Below are positions 52,319-60,435 of a DNA stretch of 64,000 bases, one piece after another. The stretch's first letter is position 1. Every line of letters begins with the position of its first letter. The DNA lies in NCBI GenBank assembly GCA_001828855.1, contig MHZT01000013.1, positions 62,001-126,000 of the forward strand, in the 5' to 3' direction. The translations under genes and the position numbers were made by a program. The stretch is from Rhodobacterales bacterium RIFCSPHIGHO2_02_FULL_62_130. GTDB lineage: Bacteria > Pseudomonadota > Alphaproteobacteria > Rhodobacterales > Rhodobacteraceae. The notes under the pieces are model-generated. The model ran no database searches. It had not been told where the DNA came from and worked only from the letters and a program-made list of their open reading frames with translations.

Positions 52319-52433
52319 GGCTCCCCCCTTCCGCGTGATTGGCCTTATTGTTTTTGACAGACTGGCCAGTCCGCGTTACTTCGATAATTGGTAAGGCCAA
52401 TTAACAACGCTTAGAAATCCGAGGTCAATAGAA
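52319..52433. promoter_or_regulatory. Divergent promoter region of the sugar-acid regulon
   Basis: This 115-bp region separates the 11-gene minus-strand operon from the plus-strand SDR. It holds ATTGGCCTTA at 52338-52347, a perfect 10-bp palindrome ACTGGCCAGT at 52361-52370, a -35-like TTGACA at 52354-52359 and the operator candidate at 52387-52401. No other coding potential is seen. Confidence 0.65.
52387..52401. promoter_or_regulatory. Candidate GntR operator (ATTGG-N5-CCAAT)
   Basis: ATTGGTAAGGCCAAT is palindromic in its five outer base pairs. The string ATTGGCCTTA, its reverse complement half, is repeated in inverted sense at 52338-52347, and TGGTAAGG is shared with the site at 39423. 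Confidence 0.65.
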
Positions 52434-53204
52434 ATGTTCAATCTTGCCCCTGTTCCCGTTCCCGACCTGTCCGGCAAAACCATTCTGATCACCGGGGCCG
52501 GGAAGGGCATCGGCGCGGAATTGGTGCGTCTTCTCAAGGCACAAGGGGCCACCGTCTATGCCGGTGTCTACCCCGCCGAGGCCGTCGAGCCGCTGCCGGC
52601 TGGCGTCATTGTCCTGCCGCTGGACGTAACCAAACAGGCCGATGTCGATGCCGCCATTGCGCGGATCACCGCCGAATCGGGTCGGCTTGATGCGCTGGTG
52701 AACAATGCAGGCATCATCAATCCCATCGGCCCGCTGGCCAGCCTGAACTCGGATGCGCTGGCCCCGGCCTTTGCGGTCAATGTGATCGGCGTGCATCGGA
52801 TGTCGGTAGCGGCGCTGCCCTTGCTGACTGCCTCGCAGGGGGCCATCGTGAACGCAGGCACAGGGGCCGCGACAACACCGATGGAGGGGTGGACAGCCTA
52901 TTGCGCCTCAAAAGCCGGAATGCACATGCTGACCCGGATGATGGCGATGGAACTAGCGGGGCAGGGGGTACGGGTGCATTTCGTCGGCATCCCGCCCACC
53001 GATACCGCCATGCAGACCTCGATCCGCGCGGCGGGCCTGAACCCGATCAGCAAGATTCCGCAAGAAAAGCTGGTGGCACCCGCCGTTCCGGCCTCGGTTC
53101 TGGCCTATATGTGCGCCGATGCCGCCCGCGCCATCAATGAAGTCTTGCTGGATGTGCGTCAGCCGGTTTTCACTGCGATGATGGACCTACCCGAAACGGA
53201 CTAA
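52434..53204 (+). CDS. SDR family oxidoreductase
   Basis: A 256-aa short-chain dehydrogenase with LITGAGKGIGAELVRLLKAQGA, the NNAG motif in LDALVNNAGIIN, and catalytic Tyr/Lys in WTAYCASKAGMHML. The C-terminal part lacks the common DGG ending and has AARAINEVLLDVRQPVFTAMMD instead. Divergent from the dehydratase operon and sharing its operator region, so it belongs to the sugar-acid regulon, as the sugar dehydrogenase or the keto-deoxy-acid dehydrogenase. The first LysR box begins 10 bp after its stop. Confidence 0.87.
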   Translation: MFNLAPVPVPDLSGKTILITGAGKGIGAELVRLLKAQGATVYAGVYPAEAVEPLPAGVIVLPLDVTKQADVDAAIARITAESGRLDALVNNAGIINPIGPLASLNSDALAPAFAVNVIGVHRMSVAALPLLTASQGAIVNAGTGAATTPMEGWTAYCASKAGMHMLTRMMAMELAGQGVRVHFVGIPPTDTAMQTSIRAAGLNPISKIPQEKLVAPAVPASVLAYMCADAARAINEVLLDVRQPVFTAMMDLPETD

Positions 53205-53213
53205 GGGCAGGGC

Positions 53214-53228
53214 TTAGGCAATCCCTAA
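53214..53228. promoter_or_regulatory. LysR box 1 (TTAGG-N5-CCTAA)
   Basis: TTAGGCAATCCCTAA lies 101 bp before the HpaB-type gene. It contains T-N11-A as TAGG-N5-CCTA. An overlapping CTAAG-N7-CTTAG repeat (53201-53217) and a half-site CCCTAAG near 53257 may extend the binding region. Confidence 0.8.
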
Positions 53229-53328
53229 CCAAAGCCGCGAAACTTTGTGCTTTCGCCCTAAGCCCACAAGGATCACTCTGCTGCCAAGGGGGCGGCCTGT
53301 TTCGCCCCCGATGCAGTAAGGGCAAGCG

Positions 53329-54837
53329 ATGATCCGCACGGGCGCAGATTACAAGGACTCGATCCGTGACGGGCGCGAGGTCTATGTGAACGGCGAAAAG
53401 GTGGCCGATGTCACCTTGCACCCGCAGTTCAAGCCCTTGGTCGATATTCGCGCCCGCATCTATGACATGGCGCATGATCCCGCCACGCGTGACGCCATGA
53501 CAGTCACGGACAGCGGCGGGGTCAATGCCATTGCCAACGCGCTGCCCTATTCGCAGGCTGACTGGTGGGCCAAACGCCGCGCCGCCGATCTGGTGATGGA
53601 CACGTTTGGCGGCGTTGTCACCCGTGTGGGTGATGAAACCGTGGGCGAGATGTGGTCGCTGTTTGACGGGGCCGAGGTGCTGTCCGAGATCGATCCGCAA
53701 TTTGCCGCCAATATCGGCCGCCATATCAACCGCGTGCTGACCGAAGACCCGTTCCATATCTCGGCCAATACTGACCCCAAGGGCGACCGCCGCCGCCCGA
53801 TGCAAGACCAAGACCCGGATATGCGCCTGCATGTGGTCAGGGAAACCGATGCCGGGATCATCGTCTGCGGCGCGAAATTCGAAACCGCCGCCGCCTATGC
53901 CAATCAGGCCTATACCAAACCCACGATAGCCAACTGGGGTGACGATGATCTGTCGCCCTATGCCGTGGGCTTTATCTGCGATCTGGGCGCGCGCGGGTTG
54001 AAATTCATCTGCCGCACCGGCTTTGCGGGCCGCGCCTCTGCCGAGGATTACCCGCTGTCGAACCGCTTCGATGAAATCGAGTCGCTGGTGGTGTTCGATA
54101 ATGTGCTGATCCCGTGGGAGAATGTGCTGTTCTACCGCCACACCCGCGCAGCAAGCTATGTCTATGCCACGCTCCACCGCTATTCCGCCTTTGCCTTTAC
54201 GCAGCGCAGCCTGAAACTTGCCGACATGCTGATCGGGGCTGCCCTGTTCAATCTGCGGCAAACCGGATTGGACCACCTGCAAGCCGTGCAGGAAAAGCTG
54301 GCCACCCTTGCCATCTACCGCGAAGGCATCAACGCCCATCTGACTGGGGCGATTGCGCTGGCCGAAAGATCCCCCGCCGGGCTAATGATGCCGAACCAGT
54401 CGTTGCTTTATGCCGGCCGCGTGCTGGCCAGCAGCCAGTTGCCGCAGATGATGCAGCTTGCGCGCGAACTTTGCGGCGGCCAGATCGGCCTGACCCCTGA
54501 TGCCGCCAGCTTTGCCCATCCCGACACCGGGCCGTGGCTGGAGAAATACTATCGGCTGAACGATGAATGGCTGGCCGAGGATCGCCGCAAACTGATGGCC
54601 TTCGCGCGCGATCTGCTGAATTCGGACTACGCCGGACATCGGTTGTCCTTCCAGCTTTTCGCGCAATCGCCGCCCTATGCCCATCTTGCCGCCGTCTATC
54701 AGAATTTCGACTGGGACGGCCCCTTGGCCTTTGTCAAACACGCGGCGGGACTGTCAGACCGCGTGATGGGCAAGGAAACCCTGACACAGCACAACAGCGA
54801 CACCTCGAAATGGTTCGCCACCCAAACCGCCCGATAA
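53329..54837 (+). CDS. 4-hydroxyphenylacetate 3-hydroxylase (HpaB) family flavin monooxygenase
   Basis: A 502-aa FADH2-using monooxygenase of the HpaB/PvcC/4-hydroxybutyryl-CoA-dehydratase fold. Matches: TGADYKDSIRDGREVYVNGEKVADVTLHPQFKPLVD at the N-terminus, MRLHVVRETDAGIIVCGAKFETAAAYANQAYTKPT, LVVFDNVLIPWENVLFYRHT and LARELCGGQIGLTPD. A flavin reductase partner is needed but not seen nearby. It leads an operon with the Rieske oxygenase (9 bp later), RidA and DUF1028 genes, behind LysR box 1. Substrate unknown, probably aromatic or N-containing. Confidence 0.9.
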   Translation: MIRTGADYKDSIRDGREVYVNGEKVADVTLHPQFKPLVDIRARIYDMAHDPATRDAMTVTDSGGVNAIANALPYSQADWWAKRRAADLVMDTFGGVVTRVGDETVGEMWSLFDGAEVLSEIDPQFAANIGRHINRVLTEDPFHISANTDPKGDRRRPMQDQDPDMRLHVVRETDAGIIVCGAKFETAAAYANQAYTKPTIANWGDDDLSPYAVGFICDLGARGLKFICRTGFAGRASAEDYPLSNRFDEIESLVVFDNVLIPWENVLFYRHTRAASYVYATLHRYSAFAFTQRSLKLADMLIGAALFNLRQTGLDHLQAVQEKLATLAIYREGINAHLTGAIALAERSPAGLMMPNQSLLYAGRVLASSQLPQMMQLARELCGGQIGLTPDAASFAHPDTGPWLEKYYRLNDEWLAEDRRKLMAFARDLLNSDYAGHRLSFQLFAQSPPYAHLAAVYQNFDWDGPLAFVKHAAGLSDRVMGKETLTQHNSDTSKWFATQTAR

Positions 54838-54846
54838 GGACACGCC

Positions 54847-55974
54847 ATGACAAAGCACACCACCCCCGCAGCCGAGTTGCACGCCAATGTCTCGGTGCCG
54901 TTCAATCAGGCCCGCGCCATGCCGAAATCGGTCTATACCAGCGCCGAGTTTCTGGAACAGGAACAGCGCCACATCTTCGCGCATGACTGGCTGTGCGCGG
55001 GCCGTGCCGAAACCCTGCCGAACGCGGGCGACTATCTGACCATGAAAATCGCGGGCGAGCCGATTCTGGTGCTGCGTGACCGTGACGGCGAAATCCGCGC
55101 CATGTCCAACGTCTGCCGCCATCGCATGTCGACCCTGCTGGAAGGGCGCGGTACGGTTCGCACCATCACCTGTCCCTATCATGCCTGGGTCTATAATCTT
55201 GACGGCACCCTGCGCGGCGCCCCCGCCATGACGCTGAACGAGGGCTTTTGCAAAGAGCAGATTGCGCTGCCAAAGGTGCGCTGCGAAATCTGGCAGGGCT
55301 GGATCATGGTTACCTTGAACACCGATGCCCCTTCACCGGAAGTAGGGCTGGCAGGGGTGCGCGATCTGATCCCCAATCTCGATATGTCGACCTATACCGA
55401 AACCTACCGCGAGACCTTCCGTTGGGCGACCAACTGGAAAGTGCTGGCCGAGAATTTCATGGAATCCTACCACCTGCCGATGTGCCACGCTGGCACCATC
55501 GGCGGGGCGTCCAAGCTTGAGGAAATGATCTGCCCCGAAGGCACGTCGGCCTTCAACTACCACTGGATCTTGAAGAACGATTCCGTGCCGTTGGCGCTGG
55601 CGCATCCTTCGAACACCACGCTGCAAGGCGATGACCGGCGCAAGACATGGCTGCTTGCGATCTATCCGTCTCTGCTGATCACCCTGACGCCGGGCTATTT
55701 CTGGTATCTGTCGCTGACACCCGACGGTGCGGGTCATGTGAACGTGTTGTTCGGCATGGGCATGTCGGCGGACTGGATTGCAGATCCCGATGCCGCCAGC
55801 CATCTGGCCGCCGTCAAAGCCCTGCTTGACGATGTGAACGTCGAGGATAAAGGCTGCACCGAAAAGGTCTATCGCGGGCTTTTGTCCGCGATGGGCGAAC
55901 CCGGCCCGCTCAGCCACCTTGAACGCCCGAATTTCGAATTCGCGCAATACCTTGCCTCGCGCATCCCCGCCTGA
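54847..55974 (+). CDS. Rieske non-heme iron oxygenase, alpha subunit
   Basis: A 375-aa terminal oxygenase. The Rieske cluster ligands are in NVCRHRMSTLLEG and ITCPYHAWVYNLDG (C-x-H ... C-x2-H). The mononuclear iron site is in NWKVLAENFMESYHLPMCHAGT (His, His), with Glu in place of the bridging Asp of aromatic dioxygenases, as in the choline/carnitine/betaine-demethylating group; the third ligand is a later Asp. No ferredoxin or reductase is adjacent. In this amine-linked regulon N-dealkylation is a fair guess but not shown. Confidence 0.9.
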   Translation: MTKHTTPAAELHANVSVPFNQARAMPKSVYTSAEFLEQEQRHIFAHDWLCAGRAETLPNAGDYLTMKIAGEPILVLRDRDGEIRAMSNVCRHRMSTLLEGRGTVRTITCPYHAWVYNLDGTLRGAPAMTLNEGFCKEQIALPKVRCEIWQGWIMVTLNTDAPSPEVGLAGVRDLIPNLDMSTYTETYRETFRWATNWKVLAENFMESYHLPMCHAGTIGGASKLEEMICPEGTSAFNYHWILKNDSVPLALAHPSNTTLQGDDRRKTWLLAIYPSLLITLTPGYFWYLSLTPDGAGHVNVLFGMGMSADWIADPDAASHLAAVKALLDDVNVEDKGCTEKVYRGLLSAMGEPGPLSHLERPNFEFAQYLASRIPA

Positions 55975-55998
55975 ACCTACAGAAAAGCAGGAAACGAC

Positions 55999-56421
55999 AT
56001 GTCCACCACCATCACCCGCTACCGCAAGTTCAACACCAAGGTCACCTACCCGGAACAGAACCTTGACAACGACCTGTGCCATCTGGTCGCCACGCGCGGC
56101 GGCACCACGCTTTATTTCCGGGGCGCCTGCCCGCAGGATTTGAACACCGCAGAAAACCTTGGCAGCCACGATCCTGTCGCCCAAACCCACAAGGTGATGG
56201 GCAACATCAAGCAATTGATCGAAGAGGCCGGTGGCCGGATGGAGCATCTGGTCAAACTGGTGGTTTACCTGACTGACGTGCGCCACCGCGAACCGGTCTA
56301 CCGCACCATGGGCGAGTACATCAAAGGCGTGCATCCGGTCTGCACCGGCCTGACGGTCGTGGCGCTTGCCCGCCCCGACTGGCTGGTTGAAATCGACGCC
56401 ACCGCTGTGATCCCCGACTAA
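55999..56421 (+). CDS. RidA family protein (enamine/imine deaminase-like)
   Basis: A 140-aa YjgF/YER057c/UK114 protein: TLYFRGACPQDLNTAENLGSHDPVAQTHKVMGNIKQLIEEAGGRMEHLVKLVVYLTDVRHREPVYRTMGEYI, ending in LVEIDATAVIPD. The active-site Arg common in RidA (in C-T-x-L-x-V-x-x-L-A-x-P region: CTGLTVVALARPDWLVEID) is not at its usual place, so it may be a non-archetypal subgroup. It would hydrolyse reactive imines formed by amine oxidation in this regulon. Confidence 0.88.
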   Translation: MSTTITRYRKFNTKVTYPEQNLDNDLCHLVATRGGTTLYFRGACPQDLNTAENLGSHDPVAQTHKVMGNIKQLIEEAGGRMEHLVKLVVYLTDVRHREPVYRTMGEYIKGVHPVCTGLTVVALARPDWLVEIDATAVIPD

Positions 56422-56438
56422 CCCCCGGGGGTTTCACA

Positions 56439-56523
56439 CCCCCGGACCCCCGTGGAGTATTTGGACCAAGATGAAGGCAAAGCCGTGTTCATCTTGGCAA
56501 AAATACTCTCGGGGGTCCGGGGG
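56439..56523. repeat. Imperfect palindromic intergenic element (85 bp)
   Basis: CCCCCGGACCCCCG begins the element and its complement CGGGGGTCCGGGGG ends it. Inside, GAGTATTT pairs with AAATACTC and CCAAGATGAA with TTCATCTTGG, around a short GC centre. Elements of this composition are spread through rhodobacterial genomes in my experience. Between RidA and DUF1028 genes it could act as a bidirectional terminator or mRNA-stability hairpin. Confidence 0.8.
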
Positions 56524-56558
56524 CAGACGGCCCCCGGCGCTTGCCAAAAGGATGCCCT

Positions 56559-57230
56559 ATGACATTTTCGCTTATCGGCCGCTGCACCAAGACCGGCCAG
56601 TTCGGCATGGTGATTTCGTCCTCGTCTCCGGCCGTGGCCGCACGCTGCGCCCATGTGCGTGCAGGGGTGGGGGCGGTGGCCAGCCAGAACATCACGGACC
56701 CCGCTTTGGGGCCGCTGCTGCTGGATCAGCTTGCTACGGGCAAGGCGGCAAATCAGGCGCTTGCGGCACTTACCACGGGCCGGCCTCATATCGAGTACCG
56801 CCAGCTTCTGGTGATTGACGCGGCGGGGCGCACGGCAATCCATTCGGGGGGGCAGGTGCTTGGCATCTGGGGCGAAGCGCAGGGTGTGGACTGTGCGGCA
56901 GGCGGAAATCTGCTGGCAAATGACAGCATTCCTGCGCACATGATCGCGGCCTTTGAATCCGCTACTGGCCATCTTGGCGACCGCCTTATGGCTGCGCTTG
57001 ATGCCGGACTGGCCGCAGGCGGCGAGGCGGGGCCGGTGCATTCGGCAGGTCTGAAAATTGCCGACAAGCTCGACTGGCCGTTGGTTGATCTGCGGATCGA
57101 CTGGTCCGAAAGCCCGATCCGGGATCTTGGCACCGCTTGGCAGGTTTACCGACCGCAAATGGCTGCTTATGTCCAGCGCGCAACCGACCCGACCCAAGCC
57201 CCGTCTTACGGCGTGCCGGGCGACGAATAG
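56559..57230 (+). CDS. DUF1028 family protein
   Basis: A 223-aa Ntn-hydrolase-like DUF1028 protein: TFSLIGRCTKTGQFGMVISSSSPAVAARCAHVRAGVGAVASQNITDPALGPLLLD, RQLLVIDAAGRTAIHSGG, GNLLANDSIPAHMIAAFES. ATG 56559 has AAAAGGA just upstream. Members often sit beside RidA and amine- or amide-degrading genes, and a deamidase/hydrolase role has been supposed. Here it continues the HpaB-Rieske-RidA direction after the palindromic element. Confidence 0.89.
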   Translation: MTFSLIGRCTKTGQFGMVISSSSPAVAARCAHVRAGVGAVASQNITDPALGPLLLDQLATGKAANQALAALTTGRPHIEYRQLLVIDAAGRTAIHSGGQVLGIWGEAQGVDCAAGGNLLANDSIPAHMIAAFESATGHLGDRLMAALDAGLAAGGEAGPVHSAGLKIADKLDWPLVDLRIDWSESPIRDLGTAWQVYRPQMAAYVQRATDPTQAPSYGVPGDE

Positions 57231-57265
57231 CGGATCGAAGTCTAGCCAAGCCGGCGCGGCGCGGG

Positions 57266-57280
57266 TTAGGATCACCCTAA
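57266..57280. promoter_or_regulatory. LysR box 2 (TTAGG-N5-CCTAA)
   Basis: TTAGGATCACCCTAA is 18 bp before the start of the LysR gene, so the regulator probably represses or tunes itself. Confidence 0.8.
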
Positions 57281-57298
57281 GCCAGAACAGGATCGACC

Positions 57299-58252
57299 AT
57301 GCCTTTGCGCTTTACCCTGCGCCATCTGGAATATCTGGTCGCGGTTGGCGAATGCGGATCGATTGCGCTGGCATCCGAACGGGTCAACGTCTCCTCCCCC
57401 TCGATTTCGGCCGCAATCTCGCAGCTTGAGGCCGAATTCGGCCTGCCGCTTTTTGTCCGCAAACACGCGCACGGCCTTTCGTTGACCCAAGGCGGGCGGC
57501 AGTTCATGGAGCAGGCCCGCATCGTTCTGGCACAGGCGGCGAAACTGAACGATCTGGCGAATGACATCACCGGCAAGGTGCGTGGTCCGTTGAATGTTGG
57601 CTGCCTTTTGACCTTCGCCCAGATCATCGTGCCGCAGTTGCGTCGCAGCTTTTCGCAGCACTTCCCCGATGTGGATTTCCGTCAGTTCGAGTGTAATCAG
57701 GCCGAGATTTTCGAAGGCATCCGTGCCGCCAAGCTGGATGTGGCGCTAACTTATGATCTTGATATTCCGTCTGATCTTCGCTTCGTCGGTCTTGTCAGCC
57801 TGCCGCCTTACGCGGTGATGGATGCAGGCCACACGTTGGCCCATCGTGAAAGTGTCTCTGCCGAGGATCTGGCCGAACATCCCATGGTTTTGCTGGATCT
57901 GCCGCTTAGTGCCGATTATTTCCTGTCGTTTTTCACCAGCCTTGGTCTGCGCCCCAAGATCGCCGAGCGGACACGGGATATGGCGGTGATGCGGTCTTTG
58001 GTGGCGAATGGTTTTGGTTACTCCATCGCCAATATCCGCCCGCTGTCCGATGTTGCCCCTGATGGCCGCCGCTTGCGTTTTGTGCCGCTGACGGGACCGG
58101 TGCGGTCGATGCGGATGGGATTGGTTCTGGCGGAAGGTGCGAGTGCATCGCTGACCGTCCGCAGTTTTGTGGATCACTGTCGCGCCGTCATCACGCCGGA
58201 AAACGCCCCCGGCCTGCATTTGCGGCTACCGGGACCGGTGCGTGATTTCTGA
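57299..58252 (+). CDS. LysR family transcriptional regulator
   Basis: A 317-aa LTTR. The winged HTH is LRHLEYLVAVGECGSIALASERVNVSSPSISAAISQLEAEFGLPLFVRKHAHGLSLTQGGRQFMEQA; residues about 95-300 are the co-inducer domain (VGCLLTFAQIIVPQLRRSFSQHFPDVDFRQFECNQAEIFEGIRAAKLDVALTYDLD). It has LysR boxes before itself and before the operons on both sides, so it is the local regulator of the amine/aromatic degradation genes. Confidence 0.93.
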   Translation: MPLRFTLRHLEYLVAVGECGSIALASERVNVSSPSISAAISQLEAEFGLPLFVRKHAHGLSLTQGGRQFMEQARIVLAQAAKLNDLANDITGKVRGPLNVGCLLTFAQIIVPQLRRSFSQHFPDVDFRQFECNQAEIFEGIRAAKLDVALTYDLDIPSDLRFVGLVSLPPYAVMDAGHTLAHRESVSAEDLAEHPMVLLDLPLSADYFLSFFTSLGLRPKIAERTRDMAVMRSLVANGFGYSIANIRPLSDVAPDGRRLRFVPLTGPVRSMRMGLVLAEGASASLTVRSFVDHCRAVITPENAPGLHLRLPGPVRDF

Positions 58253-58257
58253 ATGGC

Positions 58258-58272
58258 TTAGGCATTTCCTAA
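58258..58272. promoter_or_regulatory. LysR box 3 (TTAGG-N5-CCTAA)
   Basis: TTAGGCATTTCCTAA lies 94 bp before the amine-dehydrogenase-like gene. Confidence 0.8.
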
Positions 58273-58365
58273 GTCAAGCTTTCGGAACGCGTCATTTACG
58301 CCAATGCCACCAAGGCGGACAGTTTGGTGCATAAGCCCGCTGCGGGCATCCGGAAGAGGCCTCCT

Positions 58366-60432
58366 TTGCGCGATCCCCGTTACGATATTCTGTTTGAGCC
58401 CCAAGCCATCGGCCCGCTGGTCGCCAAGAACCGCTTTTATCAGGTGCCGCATTGCAACGGCGCGGGCTATCGCGATCCGTCCGCCGCCGCAGCCATGCGC
58501 GGGATCAAGGCCGAGGGCGGCTGGGGAGTGATCTTTACCGAACAGACCGAGATGCACCACACCTCGGAAATCACGCCCTTTATCGAGCTGCGGCTGTGGG
58601 AGGATCAGGACATTCCCGCCCTGCGGAAGATGTCGGATGCGATGAAAACCCACGGCGCGCTGGCGGGGATTCAATTGGCCTATTCCGGCATCAACGGGCC
58701 GAATTTCTACACCAAAGAGGTGCCTTTGGCGGTCTCGGCTGGCCCGATCCGCACCTTTACCAATGATCCGGTTCAGGCCCGCGCCTTGGACAAGACTGAC
58801 ATCAGGAACCTCCGGCGCTGGTTCGTGAATGCGGCAAAGCGGTCAAAGCTGGCAGGGTTCGATCTGATCTGCCTTTACGGAGCGCATGGTTTCGGGATTT
58901 TCCAGCACTTCCTGTCGCGGGCAACGAACCAGCGCGGCGACGAATACGGCGGATCGCTGGAGAACCGGTCGCGTTTCGCGCGCGAGGTGGTGGCCGATAT
59001 GCGCGATGCGGTGGGCGATACGATGGGCATCACCATGCGGGTGTCTTTGGACGAAACCATTGGCGAAATGGGCTTTTCCAACGCCGAGGTCCGCGATTTC
59101 ATCGAGATGAACCGCGATCTGCCCGACCTGTGGGACTTGGCGCATGGCGCGTGGGAGGATTGCTCGGGGCCAAGCCGGTTCAAGGAAGAGGCCGCACAGG
59201 AACAGCTTGTGCGCGGCATCCGCGAGTTGTCGGACAAGCCCGTGGTGGGCGTGGGCCGCTTTACCAGCCCCGACGTGATGGCGCGGATGATCCGCTCTGG
59301 CACGCTGGACTTCATCGGCTGCGCGCGGCCCTCGATTGCCGATCCATTCCTGCCGCAGAAGATCGAGCAGGGCCGGATTGAGGATATCCGCGAATGTATC
59401 GGCTGCAATATCTGCGTGACCGGCGACATGACGCAATCCATCAGCCGCTGCACCCAGAACCCGACCTTCATGGAGGAATGGCGCAAGGGCTGGCATCCGG
59501 AAAAGATGAACGCCAAGGGCGAGTCCCAGTCGGTGCTGGTGGTCGGCGCGGGGCCAGCGGGGCTGGAGGCGGCGCGGGCGCTGTCCTTGCGCGGCTATGA
59601 TGTGGCGCTGGCCGAGGCGGGGACGGCGCTGGGGGGCCGTGTGGCGAAAGAGCGCCTGCTGCCGGGCCTGTCGGCTTGGGGCCGCGTGGCCGATTATCGC
59701 GCCTATCAACTGTCACAGCGCCCGAATGTGCAGACCTATTTCAACAGCGCCCTGTCGGCCGAAGATATTCTGGGGTTTGGATTCCAGAACGTCGCCATTG
59801 CCACGGGCGCGACGTGGCGCGCCGATGGGGTGGCGCGGATGCATGTCACGCCTATTCCCAACAGCGGCATGCCGGTGTTCACGCCGGATGATCTGATGGC
59901 GGGGCGACTGCCTTCGGGCAAGGTCGTGGTGTTCGATGATGACCACTACTACATGGGTGGCGTGCTGGCGGAACTCTGCGCGCAGAAGGGCTGCGATGTG
60001 ACTTTGGTCACGCCTTCGGCCTATGTCTCGGACTGGACGCTGAACACGTTGGAGCAAGGCGCTATCCACCGGCGGCTGGTGGCGGCGGGCGTGAAGATCG
60101 TGTTGAACCAAGGGATTGCGGCGCTTACCTCAAGTGGAGTCTCAACATCCTGCGTTTATACGGGGGCAGCTTCGGAAATTGGCTGCGATGCGGTGGTGAT
60201 GGTCGCCAGCCGCATCTCTAACGACGGGCTATTCCTTGACCTTCAGGCGCGGGCTGCCGATTGGGCCGATGCCGGTATCCGCAGCGTCAAGGTGATTGGT
60301 GACGCCTGCGCGCCGGGGCCGATTGCTTGGGCGACCTATGCCGGCCACCGCTATGCGCGCGAGTTGGACATGCCTGATATCGGCGACGCGCTGCCCTTCC
60401 GGCGCGAAGTGACCGCGCTGGCGGTGGATTGA
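58366..60432 (+). CDS. Trimethylamine/histamine dehydrogenase-family FMN-4Fe4S-ADP flavoprotein
   Basis: A 688-aa enzyme. TTG 58366 behind AGAGG gives the family start RDPRYDILFEPQAIGP; GTG 58327 is an alternative. Cys30 in FYQVPHCNGAG matches the 6-S-cysteinyl-FMN Cys of trimethylamine dehydrogenase; Y171 and H174 (LYGAHGFG) match its Tyr169/His172. The 4Fe4S Cys are 344, 347, 350 and 362. The C-terminal ADP/FAD-binding part starts at VLVVGAGPAGLEAARALSLRGYDV. At the aromatic-bowl positions it has Gln60 and Asp354, as I recall for histamine dehydrogenase, instead of Tyr and Trp. It likely deaminates an amine taken up by the adjacent importer. Confidence 0.88.
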   Translation: MRDPRYDILFEPQAIGPLVAKNRFYQVPHCNGAGYRDPSAAAAMRGIKAEGGWGVIFTEQTEMHHTSEITPFIELRLWEDQDIPALRKMSDAMKTHGALAGIQLAYSGINGPNFYTKEVPLAVSAGPIRTFTNDPVQARALDKTDIRNLRRWFVNAAKRSKLAGFDLICLYGAHGFGIFQHFLSRATNQRGDEYGGSLENRSRFAREVVADMRDAVGDTMGITMRVSLDETIGEMGFSNAEVRDFIEMNRDLPDLWDLAHGAWEDCSGPSRFKEEAAQEQLVRGIRELSDKPVVGVGRFTSPDVMARMIRSGTLDFIGCARPSIADPFLPQKIEQGRIEDIRECIGCNICVTGDMTQSISRCTQNPTFMEEWRKGWHPEKMNAKGESQSVLVVGAGPAGLEAARALSLRGYDVALAEAGTALGGRVAKERLLPGLSAWGRVADYRAYQLSQRPNVQTYFNSALSAEDILGFGFQNVAIATGATWRADGVARMHVTPIPNSGMPVFTPDDLMAGRLPSGKVVVFDDDHYYMGGVLAELCAQKGCDVTLVTPSAYVSDWTLNTLEQGAIHRRLVAAGVKIVLNQGIAALTSSGVSTSCVYTGAASEIGCDAVVMVASRISNDGLFLDLQARAADWADAGIRSVKVIGDACAPGPIAWATYAGHRYARELDMPDIGDALPFRREVTALAVD

Positions 60433-60435
60433 CCC

